NCBI GenBank assembly: GCA_026387215.1
Contig: JAPLMC010000088.1
Location: 1 to 6,561 of the forward strand
DNA length: 6,561 bases
Direction: 5' to 3'
Origin: Candidatus Omnitrophota bacterium
GTDB lineage: Bacteria > Omnitrophota > Gorgyraeia > Gorgyraeales > Gorgyraeaceae
Positions 1 through 5,821 of this stretch are shown in pieces. The notes under the pieces were generated by a model, which was given only the letters and a program-made list of their open reading frames with translations, made no database searches and was not told the DNA's origin. The first letter of the stretch is position 1, and every line of letters starts with the position of its first letter. The translations under genes and the position numbers were made by a program.

Positions 1-41
1 TAAACTAGACACATATAGGCCACTAAGTTGATTAGTATTTT

Positions 42-80
42 TTGTTAGGATTGCAATTAATTGCAGAACAACTTGTTAGG
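42..80. repeat. Small repeat cluster: palindrome between two direct 8-base repeats
   Basis: A perfect 14-base palindrome TGCAATTAATTGCA (52-65) lies between two copies of TTGTTAGG (42-49 and 73-80). A third short inverted repeat, AACAA-C-TTGTT, spans 67-77. This sits in the non-coding left edge of the window, downstream of tRNA-Ser(UGA). It could be an operator for a gene beyond the left edge or a chance AT-rich pattern. No reading frame of note occupies bases 1-98. Confidence 0.35.
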
Positions 81-98
81 TATGTATAAAAAATTCGG

Positions 99-185
99 CG
101 GAGGAGGTAGGATTCGAACCCACGAGGCCCTTACGAGCCTACCTGTTTTCAAGACAGGCCCATTCAACCGCTCTGGCACTCCTCC
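99..185 (-). tRNA. tRNA-Ser (anticodon UGA), CCA not encoded
   Basis: This is an 87-base class II tRNA. The acceptor GGAGGAG pairs with CTCCTCC. The anticodon stem CCTGT/ACAGG has loop CTTGAAA, giving UGA for UCA and other UCN codons. The long variable arm AGGCTC-GTAA-GGGCCT and the T stem GTGGG/CCTAC (one G-U) enclosing TTCGAAT are complete. Discriminator G at 99 is followed by CCG, not CCA, so the final A must come from CCA-adding enzyme. The other two tRNAs here encode CCA. It lies 53 bases after the pilT stop. Confidence 0.97.
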
Positions 186-238
186 GGTTTATTATATTTT
201 ACATTAAAAATTTATTTTGATACTACTGTACTGATTTA

Positions 239-1300
239 TCAACGCAAATCTTTAAGGCCCATTGTAAGTTCGTCTTTTTTCTCCGCAAAATTTATTGCTG
301 TCTCTTTTGTTATTTTGCCAGCCCTATATAAATCTAAGAGAACCTGGTTAAAAGTCTGCATACCATACATACTACCGTCCTTGATATAATACTCTATTTC
401 ATGAATCTTGCCTTCTCTCATTAGTTCTATTATAGTAGGCGTGGGTATCAAGACTTCAGCCGCAGGCATGCGGCCTGACCCGTCCTGTAAAGGCACAAGC
501 CTCAATGACATAATGCCTTTTAATAATAAAGATAACTGCATCCTTATCTCTGCATGCTGGTGAGGCTGAAAGAAATTCACAACCCTTTCAATTGTATGAG
601 AAGTGCTAATAGTATGCAGATTAGCTATCACGAGCTGTCCTGTCTCAGCGGCTGTAAGAGCAGTTGACATAACATCTGCTGTTCTTATATCTCCAATAAA
701 TATAACATCAGGAGTCTGCAGCATGCTATATTCCAAAGCCCTTTGAAAACTTTCTGTGTCTATTCTTATCTCTCTCTGACTTATCATAGATCTTTTATCT
801 TGAAACAGGTATTCTATAGGATCTTCCAACGTCAAAATATGTTTCGACATATTTTTATTTATATATTCTATCATGCTAGCAACTGTAGTAGATTTTCCAC
901 TGCCAGTAGTGCCTGTTACAAGGATTAGGCCTCGCTTTTCATTACACAAACTTTCAAGAACTTCTGTCGGAAGACTAAGTTCTTTAAATGACAAAATCTG
1001 CGTATTGATAGCACGGATTACCATCACAGGAGTACCTCTCTGCTGAAATATAGTAGCCCTAAAACGACCAAGGTCTTTTACTCCAAAACAAACTACATTT
1101 TCTCTCTGGTCTTTATATGTATGTTTCTGGGCTCTGGTAATTGCGTCGCTAACCAAGGCGTCTAGATCATGTTCATTCAGAATAGTCCCATTCTTAAAAA
1201 GCTCGCCATTTATTCTCAAACAAACAGGGCTTCCTGCTTTAAGAATAACATCGGAAGCTTTTCTGTCAAACATCTCTTTTAATATATTAGCTAATTCCAT
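239..1300 (-). CDS. pilT: PilT-family type IV pilus retraction ATPase
   Basis: The 353-residue protein has the PilT layout: an N-terminal PAS-like domain (about 1-100) with the opening pattern ASDVILKAGSPVCLRINGEL, then a RecA-like ATPase domain. It has Walker A GTTGSGKST (130-138), Asp box LTLEDPIEYL (156-165), Walker B VIFIGDIRT (199-207) and His box LVIANLHT (223-230). The PilT-specific C-terminal stretch TIIELMREGKIHEI corresponds to the AIRNLIRE signature. Such hexamers depolymerise pili from the cytoplasmic face of the inner membrane. The Walker B region reads GDIRTADV where PilT normally reads GEMRDxET, so the catalytic Glu is Asp, and RQDPD is LQTPD. The start at 1300 is chosen for GGAGGT 7 bases upstream. 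No other pilus gene is in the window. It lies between two tRNA-Ser genes. Confidence 0.9.
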   Translation of the reverse strand: MELANILKEMFDRKASDVILKAGSPVCLRINGELFKNGTILNEHDLDALVSDAITRAQKHTYKDQRENVVCFGVKDLGRFRATIFQQRGTPVMVIRAINTQILSFKELSLPTEVLESLCNEKRGLILVTGTTGSGKSTTVASMIEYINKNMSKHILTLEDPIEYLFQDKRSMISQREIRIDTESFQRALEYSMLQTPDVIFIGDIRTADVMSTALTAAETGQLVIANLHTISTSHTIERVVNFFQPHQHAEIRMQLSLLLKGIMSLRLVPLQDGSGRMPAAEVLIPTPTIIELMREGKIHEIEYYIKDGSMYGMQTFNQVLLDLYRAGKITKETAINFAEKKDELTMGLKDLR

Positions 1301-1307
1301 GATATAT

Positions 1308-1313
1308 ACCTCC
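1308..1313 (-). promoter_or_regulatory. Shine-Dalgarno site that fixes the pilT start
   Basis: GGAGGT on the minus strand lies 7 bases before the ATG at 1300. An in-frame ATG at 1315 overlaps this site itself, so it cannot be the start used with it. Confidence 0.8.
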
Positions 1314-1337
1314 ATATTTTCGAATCAAAACAAAATT

Positions 1338-1428
<91 letters not shown>

Positions 1429-1429
1429 A

Positions 1430-1849
1430 TTAAATAAATATACTATTTAAAATTCTATCTAGCCTTTTAAAAGCTTCTTTGCTGTGATACCTAACTTTAA
1501 AAGTTCCATTAGGATTTGGCTTATATAAACTGCCCTTTGCAGATAAAACTACAGTTTTATTAAAATTAAATAGCGGTATGCCTGAAGTTGCAGACCAAAA
1601 TTTCTCTAGTTTTTTCTTTTGAATATCACTATATATAATAAGCTGCCCTTTTAATTTATTTTCTTCTATTTTAATAATTTTTCTTAAAAATGCGGCAAAT
1701 AATTTTATTAATTTTGGATTGCTATTTGTAAATTCTATAACCCAATAATAAATTTCATTCTTTTTTCTTTTATCTCTACGTAATTTAGTGCCTTCGCAAC
1801 TATATAAAGCCGCTCCTATAATTTTTAGGTCTCTTTTTGTAAGTTTCAT
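1430..1849 (-). CDS. Small LAGLIDADG-like (homing endonuclease-family) protein
   Basis: This is a 139-residue basic protein. After KLTKRDLKI it has IGAALYSCEGTK (11-22), which resembles a single LAGLIDADG helix ending in an acidic residue (Glu19). VIEFTNSNPKLIKLFAAFLRKI (37-58) follows, then a LIIYSDIQKKK strand (70-80) and KFWSATSGIPLFNFNKT (83-99), a pattern I associate with single-motif LAGLIDADG-like proteins of uncultivated bacteria. One motif implies a homodimer if it cleaves DNA. It is free-standing: no intron or intein surrounds it. The ATG at 1849 shares one base with the previous stop (TAATG), with no Shine-Dalgarno site, and the stop lies one base from tRNA-Ser(GGA). The codons are A-rich and the protein lysine-rich, which may reflect acquisition. 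A regulatory DNA- or RNA-binding role is possible instead of endonuclease activity. Confidence 0.6.
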   Translation of the reverse strand: MKLTKRDLKIIGAALYSCEGTKLRRDKRKKNEIYYWVIEFTNSNPKLIKLFAAFLRKIIKIEENKLKGQLIIYSDIQKKKLEKFWSATSGIPLFNFNKTVVLSAKGSLYKPNPNGTFKVRYHSKEAFKRLDRILNSIFI

Positions 1850-2505
1850 TATAAGAACAATTGTTTCCAGAACGAATAGTAAAAAAACTTTGTTTTTTCG
1901 TAAATATCAGCTATAAAATCTATAAAAGATACGTCTCTAAAAAAGAGGCTCATTATAAGAAAAACTATGATAAGATTAACAATATAAATAAAAGAAATTG
2001 ACGAAAAATAGCCTGTCTTTATAAGATCTGATTGTTTCTGTCTGATACTTTCGGCCGTATAGGCCAGGTGGAACATTAATGTAAATCCTATTAAGAATAT
2101 AAAGATACCTGAATATTTTGTTATATCAATAAAAAAAGATAAAATAAAATAAGCTATGGCTATGATAATTGTATAAACAGGTATCATATATGGTGCAAGC
2201 ATAACGAAAAAATTAGGCGTAGTAGTTTTTACACTGCCTTCTTTACTTGATACTTTCATGTTGCTCGTTTTTCCGCCTGAGCAAAACGTGGCAAATGCGT
2301 GCATAGATTCATGGCCAAATACATACAAAAAGTCCAACCTGAATAACAATAGATGTATAACAGAATACATGAGAGCTCCAAGAATGAAATATAAGCCTGA
2401 CTTTGAGACATCTTGTATGTTAAATATGCCTTCATAAAAACTAACAGTGGCTATCACGCAAACCGGCATTAACAATATACTAATAATAAAACGTAATACT
2501 ATCAT
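1849..2505 (-). CDS. Multi-pass membrane protein with an M50-like HExxH zinc-metallopeptidase motif
   Basis: The 218-residue protein is very hydrophobic, with probable membrane segments near residues 3-22, 36-58, 98-122, 132-150 and 168-190. The motif GHESMHAF (64-71) contains HExxH (His65, Glu66, His69), the zinc-binding catalytic signature of M50-type intramembrane proteases. It is followed by GGKTSNMKVSSKEGSVK and a membrane segment with LAPYMIP (103-109). HLAYTAESIRQKQSDL (146-161) is a second polar patch that could supply a third metal ligand. The classical M50 LDG motif is not seen, and no PDZ domain is present at this size. It is likely a site-2-protease-like membrane enzyme of unknown substrate. 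Its ATG overlaps the serS stop and its stop overlaps the next start, so translation is probably coupled. The metallopeptidase class is fairly sure, the role unknown. Confidence 0.75.
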   Translation of the reverse strand: MIVLRFIISILLMPVCVIATVSFYEGIFNIQDVSKSGLYFILGALMYSVIHLLLFRLDFLYVFGHESMHAFATFCSGGKTSNMKVSSKEGSVKTTTPNFFVMLAPYMIPVYTIIIAIAYFILSFFIDITKYSGIFIFLIGFTLMFHLAYTAESIRQKQSDLIKTGYFSSISFIYIVNLIIVFLIMSLFFRDVSFIDFIADIYEKTKFFYYSFWKQLFL

Positions 2506-3749
2506 TTTGTAATCCTTTCCCTGCCTCCCATATATGGCCTTAAAACTTCTGGGATAACAACGCTTCCATCTTGTTGCTGATAATTCTCAAGTATACATAT
2601 AACTGTCCTGGCCATTGCAACGCCGGAACCATTCAAGGTATGGACATATTCTAATTTTTTATCTTTTCCTCTGTATTTTATATTGGCTCTTCTTGCCTGA
2701 AAGTCTGTAAAATTGCTGCAGCTTGAAACCTCTAAATTTTTTTCTACTCCAGGGGCCCATGCCTCTATATCGTAGCATTTACTTGCAGCAAAACTTATAT
2801 CTCCTGTGGAAAGCATGACTACCCTGTAAACAAGGCCCAATCTCTGAAGAACCTTCTCGGCGTTATTCAATAATTTCTCCAGCTCATCGAAAGACGTCTC
2901 AGGTTTCACAAATTTTACAAGCTCTACCTTGTCAAACTGATGAACCCGCATAAGCCCCTTTGTATCTTTGCCATAAGAGCCAGCTTCGCGCCTGAAGCAG
3001 GCAGTATACGCAGTGTAACATACTGGCAGCTCTGATTCATCCAGAATATCATCCCTGTGAATATTTGTAACAGGCACCTCTGCTGTTGGTATAAGAAATA
3101 GGTCATCATCTTTTAACTTATACATATCTTCTTCCAATTTTGGAAGCTGCCCAGTGCCTGTCATGCTAGCCCTATTGACAAGAAAAGGGGGAAATATTTC
3201 TTTATATCCATGTTCTCTTGTATGCAAATCTAGCATAAAATTAATAAGCGCTCTTTCAAGCAAAGCCCCTAATCCCTTAAAAAGACAAAATCCTGAACCA
3301 GATATCTTTGAAGATCTTGGAAAATCAAGTATATCCAGGTCTTCACCTATTTCTATATGGGTTTTTGGTTTGAAATCAAACTTTTTTGGCTCTCCATATT
3401 TTCTGATTTCTATATTGTTTTCCGGACTTCCTATTGGTATTGAATTATGAACTGTATTTGGGATATATAGCAACAAATTGCCTAATTTTCTGTCAATTTC
3501 ATCCACTTTTATATCTAAATTGCCTACTTTTTGGGATAATGCCTTCATTTCATCAATAATAGTTTTGTCTGGCTTTCCTTTCTTGGAAATAGCATTTTTT
3601 TCTGCTTTTAAACCTTCTACTTCTACCAAGATCTTTCTTCTTTCACTATCCAGATCAAGAACTTCCTGAATATCAAGCTTTAGATTTCTGTTCTTTATGC
3701 TGGCTTTTACTATCTCTGTATTCTCCCGTATGAATTTAATATCTAACAT
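2502..3749 (-). CDS. serS: Seryl-tRNA synthetase
   Basis: The 415-residue protein has typical bacterial SerRS length. It activates serine with ATP and charges tRNA-Ser in the cytoplasm as a dimer. Residues about 27-95 are charged and helical, forming the antiparallel coiled-coil arm that grips the long variable arm of tRNA-Ser. The class II core follows: PTAEVP (221-226) at the serine pocket, motif 2 CFRREAGSYGKDTKG (251-265) continuing into VHQFDKVE, and motif 3 NGSGVAMARTVICILENYQ (373-391). The start at 3749 has AAGGAGAG about 4 bases upstream and gives the standard MLDIKFIREN N-terminus. The TGA overlaps the next gene's ATG (ATGA). Two tRNA-Ser genes lie downstream in the same direction. 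Confidence 0.98.
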   Translation of the reverse strand: MLDIKFIRENTEIVKASIKNRNLKLDIQEVLDLDSERRKILVEVEGLKAEKNAISKKGKPDKTIIDEMKALSQKVGNLDIKVDEIDRKLGNLLLYIPNTVHNSIPIGSPENNIEIRKYGEPKKFDFKPKTHIEIGEDLDILDFPRSSKISGSGFCLFKGLGALLERALINFMLDLHTREHGYKEIFPPFLVNRASMTGTGQLPKLEEDMYKLKDDDLFLIPTAEVPVTNIHRDDILDESELPVCYTAYTACFRREAGSYGKDTKGLMRVHQFDKVELVKFVKPETSFDELEKLLNNAEKVLQRLGLVYRVVMLSTGDISFAASKCYDIEAWAPGVEKNLEVSSCSNFTDFQARRANIKYRGKDKKLEYVHTLNGSGVAMARTVICILENYQQQDGSVVIPEVLRPYMGGRERITK

Positions 3750-3773
3750 AAACTCTCCTTATTTAAAAATCTG

Positions 3774-3804
3774 CAAACTTGACAAAAGTGACATTGTAAG
3801 TTTG
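3774..3804 (-). promoter_or_regulatory. Inverted repeat in the rtcB-serS spacer, possible attenuator or weak terminator
   Basis: On the minus strand CAAACTT-ACAA and TTGT-C-AAGTTTG pair into 11 bp with one bulged C and an 8-base loop. Three bases later comes a run of five T, before the serS ribosome binding site. A second pair, TTGACAAA (3779-3786) with TTTGTCAA (3801-3808), uses some of the same bases, so the two stems exclude each other. The stem is AT-rich and would be weak as a terminator. No T-box motif fits in this short spacer. Confidence 0.35.
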
Positions 3805-3812
3805 TCAACATC

Positions 3813-5228
3813 TTAGCCTTTTATGACACCTAGAGGGCGCATGCGAGCAACTTTTGTTGATAATCCTGCGCCATGTACTACATTTACAATTTCAGTTACA
3901 TCCTTATAAGCCTCTGGCGCTTCTTCAGCAAGAGTAGCTCTTATTTTTGCCCTAACTATTATACCACTTTTATTAAAAAGTTCCTTATCAATATTCCTTC
4001 CAGCGCAAAATTTGATAGCGCTTGAACGGGAAAGGCGTCTGCCTGCGCCATGGCATGTGCTGCCAAATGTCTCTTCCATAGAGCATGCTGCGCCAGCCAA
4101 CACATAAGAAAATGTACCCATATCGCCTGGAATAATAACAGGTTGTCCAGCCTCTTTGTATGTATCAGGCACATCAAAATGACCTGGAGGAAACGCTCTA
4201 GTGGCGCCTTTTCTATGCACGCATAAAAATTTTTCTTTGCCATCTATTTTATGTTTTTCCATCTTCGCGATATTATGCGCCACGTCATAAACAAGCCTTA
4301 GCCCGAGAGAACTCCAGCTTTTATTAAATACTTTCTCAAAAACATTTCTTGCCAGATGCATAAGACACTGCCTGTTTGTCCACGCATAGTTCGCGGCGCA
4401 TTTCATGCTGGCCAAATAAGCTTTCCCTTCTGGAGAATTTACAGGTGCGCACGCTAACTGTCTATCAGGTAATTTTATATTATATTTACCCAAACAACTA
4501 GCCATACTTTTCACATAATCATCGCATATCTGGTACCCAAGGCCCCTTGAGCCGGAATGCATCATCATTGTAACCTGACCTTTGAATAAACCAAATATAT
4601 CAGCTTTTTTCTCGTCATATATTTCGTCTAGGTCTTTGCCCCTATCATACGCTCTTTTCGAAATAAGGGAAGGATCAGCGCCTTCTATTGAGCCTTTATC
4701 CTCCGTAAATTCCAAATCTTCTTTTACGCCATATCCTTTTTTAACCGCCCAGCTTGCGCCTTTTAAAAAAATTTCTTCTTCGTCTTTAGTACTCGCTTTT
4801 ATGTCTCCGCTAGAACCAACCCCTGAGGGAATATTATTGAATAATGAATTTACCAACATTTCCAGTTTAGGCATCAGTTCATCCAATGTTAAATCGCTAC
4901 GCACAAGCCTCACCCCGCAATTTATATCATAACCCACTCCACCGGGAGATATCACTCCTCCATCTTCTGGATCCGTAGCTGCTACTCCGCCTATAGAAAA
5001 ACCATAGCCCCAATGGATATCAGGCATGGCAAGAGAATATTTTACTATGCCAGGTAAAAATGTAACATTTACTACCTGTTCAAGAGCTTTATCATTAAGG
5101 ATTTCTGGGAGAAAGGCTTCATTTGTATAGATAAGGCCAGGGACTTTCATCCCTGGGTTATGGGATTGGGAAATTTTCCAGCGAAAATTGTCTAATTTTT
5201 CTAGTTTACCCTGCCAGGCATAGGCCAT
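3813..5228 (-). CDS. rtcB: RNA 3'-phosphate/2',3'-cyclic phosphate ligase RtcB, apparently lacking the GNHF segment
   Basis: The 471-residue RtcB-family protein would join RNA 3'-phosphate or cyclic-phosphate ends to 5'-OH ends using GTP and Mn2+ in tRNA splicing or RNA repair. Visible motifs are MPDIHWGYGFSIGG (68-81), GVGYDINCGVRL (97-108, metal ligands Asp101 and Cys104), MMHSGSRGLGYQ (222-233, His224), VAHNIAKMEKH (316-326, His318), HRKGATRAFPPGH (338-350) and STCHGAGRRLSR (390-401). His393 in the last motif is the expected guanylylated residue. The segment normally reading QLGTLGxGNHFxE is absent: RAYDRGKD (192-199) passes directly to LDEIYDEKKAD. Cys104-His224 spacing is about 16 residues short of the Pyrococcus enzyme (numbering from memory), whereas His224-His318-His393 spacing is normal. 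The frame is open across the join. Translation is probably coupled to archease, since no Shine-Dalgarno is evident. No intein is seen. Confidence 0.95.
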   Translation of the reverse strand: MAYAWQGKLEKLDNFRWKISQSHNPGMKVPGLIYTNEAFLPEILNDKALEQVVNVTFLPGIVKYSLAMPDIHWGYGFSIGGVAATDPEDGGVISPGGVGYDINCGVRLVRSDLTLDELMPKLEMLVNSLFNNIPSGVGSSGDIKASTKDEEEIFLKGASWAVKKGYGVKEDLEFTEDKGSIEGADPSLISKRAYDRGKDLDEIYDEKKADIFGLFKGQVTMMMHSGSRGLGYQICDDYVKSMASCLGKYNIKLPDRQLACAPVNSPEGKAYLASMKCAANYAWTNRQCLMHLARNVFEKVFNKSWSSLGLRLVYDVAHNIAKMEKHKIDGKEKFLCVHRKGATRAFPPGHFDVPDTYKEAGQPVIIPGDMGTFSYVLAGAACSMEETFGSTCHGAGRRLSRSSAIKFCAGRNIDKELFNKSGIIVRAKIRATLAEEAPEAYKDVTEIVNVVHGAGLSTKVARMRPLGVIKG

Positions 5229-5230
5229 AG

Positions 5231-5659
5231 TTAAACATCAAAAATAATAGTGCAGCTAAATCCATCTACGTTTTCTTCTATTTTGAGATTGTGAAAAGTA
5301 ACCGCCTTTATTTCCGTATAAAGGTTGCTCTGATAAAGATCTAGATTAATGCCGCTTGCCTGGGCTTCTATGCCGTCATTATTTAAACTCTTAATTCTAA
5401 AATCTCTGAAATATGTTTTTTCTCTGTTAAAGATATACAACAGTTCCGACAACCAACTGACTAATATCTCTTCAAGGCTGTCTGCATTTTTACGGATCTC
5501 TATCTTTTTTTCAATATTCGAGCCCTGAATATTGCACACTTCTTTTGCTATAACAGCAAACATGCCCCTTGCCGCATTTTCGAATAACTCTGTCATAGTA
5601 GCGCCCCACACTTTTATTCCTACATCAGAAGTGTGGTCTATGATTTCGAAAGGTTTCAT
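5231..5659 (-). CDS. Archease, activator of the RtcB RNA ligase
   Basis: The 142-residue protein has the archease pattern. IDHTSDVGIKVWG (7-19) carries the conserved His9 and Asp12, followed by LFENAARGMFAV (25-36), the helix SWLSELLYIFN (68-78), EIKAVTFHNLKI (116-127) and a short C-terminal strand ending FDV with Asp141. In characterised systems archease binds metal through acidic residues, speeds guanylylation of RtcB and allows multiple turnover. The next gene is rtcB, starting 2 bases after this stop, which is the expected pairing. The ATG at 5659 gives the canonical N-terminus. No good Shine-Dalgarno site is seen: GAGG at 5674-5677 is about 14 bases away and lies in the stem of element B, so initiation may be weak or structure-dependent. 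Confidence 0.95.
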   Translation of the reverse strand: MKPFEIIDHTSDVGIKVWGATMTELFENAARGMFAVIAKEVCNIQGSNIEKKIEIRKNADSLEEILVSWLSELLYIFNREKTYFRDFRIKSLNNDGIEAQASGINLDLYQSNLYTEIKAVTFHNLKIEENVDGFSCTIIFDV

Positions 5660-5672
5660 AATATTTTATGGG

Positions 5673-5738
5673 CCCTCGCGACATATTTGTAACACAAAGG
5701 TCGCTCGGGATCAAAATTTTGCCTTTGGCAAAATTTTG
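5673..5738 (+). repeat. Two-hairpin intergenic element B (same architecture as element A)
   Basis: Read on the plus strand, this opens CCCTCGCGAC and closes GTCGCTCGGGAT (5700-5711). CCC pairs with GGG and GCGAC with GTCGC across a TC/TC mismatch, and an inner TTTGT-AAC-ACAAA stem (5686-5698) caps the hairpin. It runs directly into a perfect 12-bp inverted repeat, CAAAATTTTGCC, loop TTT, and complement (5712-5738). The order of boundary words (CCCTC, then CTCGGGAT, then an AT-rich palindrome with a 3-base loop) matches element A, although inner sequences differ. It fills the spacer between tRNA-Lys and archease. A folded leader for archease or a tRNA 3' trailer structure is the alternative to a mobile repeat. 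Confidence 0.7.
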
Positions 5739-5812
5739 GTGAGCCGCCCGCGACTTGAACGCGGCACAACTACATTAAAAGTGTAGTGCTCTACCAGATG
5801 AGCTAGCGGCCC
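5737..5812 (-). tRNA. tRNA-Lys (anticodon UUU), CCA encoded
   Basis: A 76-base cloverleaf can be drawn by eye. The acceptor GGGCCGC pairs with GCGGCTC (one G-U). The D stem is GCTC/GAGC. The anticodon stem CTACA/TGTAG has loop CTTTTAA, giving anticodon UUU. The variable loop has five bases, and the T stem CCGCG/CGCGG encloses TTCAAGT. The discriminator A at 5740 is followed by encoded CCA (5739-5737). It lies 9 bases after the frr stop, with no room for its own promoter, so it is probably excised from a longer transcript. The last two bases of its CCA are also part of the palindrome of element B. Confidence 0.97.
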
Positions 5813-5821
5813 ATTTATTTA

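Noticed and set aside
191..196. TATAAT on the minus strand just before tRNA-Ser(UGA)
   Set aside because: It ends 5 bases from the mature 5' end, so transcription would start at or inside the tRNA, and no -35 box is found at 16-18 bases.
1430..1849. An intron or intein carrying the LAGLIDADG-like gene
   Set aside because: serS, the M50-like gene and both tRNA-Ser genes are uninterrupted, and no split coding sequence flanks this gene.
3154..3669. Two plus-strand open frames opposite serS
   Set aside because: They are antisense to a full-length, well-conserved synthetase gene and show no recognisable protein pattern or ribosome site.
3801..3808. TTGACA on the minus strand before serS as a -35 box
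   Set aside because: The only TATAAT-like sequence (TACAAT) is 4 bases away and nothing fits at 16-18 bases. The motif is better explained as part of the inverted repeats.
3959..4243. Second minus-strand frame inside rtcB
   Set aside because: It is an out-of-frame shadow of rtcB. The main frame is continuous, so this is no sign of a frameshift.
4582..4932. Plus-strand open frame opposite rtcB
   Set aside because: It is low-complexity and serine-rich, typical of antisense translation. The rtcB frame carries all the family motifs.
5532..5786. Plus-strand open frame whose end reads RPRLERGTTTLKV
   Set aside because: It is antisense to archease, runs through element B and ends inside antisense tRNA-Lys. 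This kind of ending is a known artefact of translating tRNA complements.
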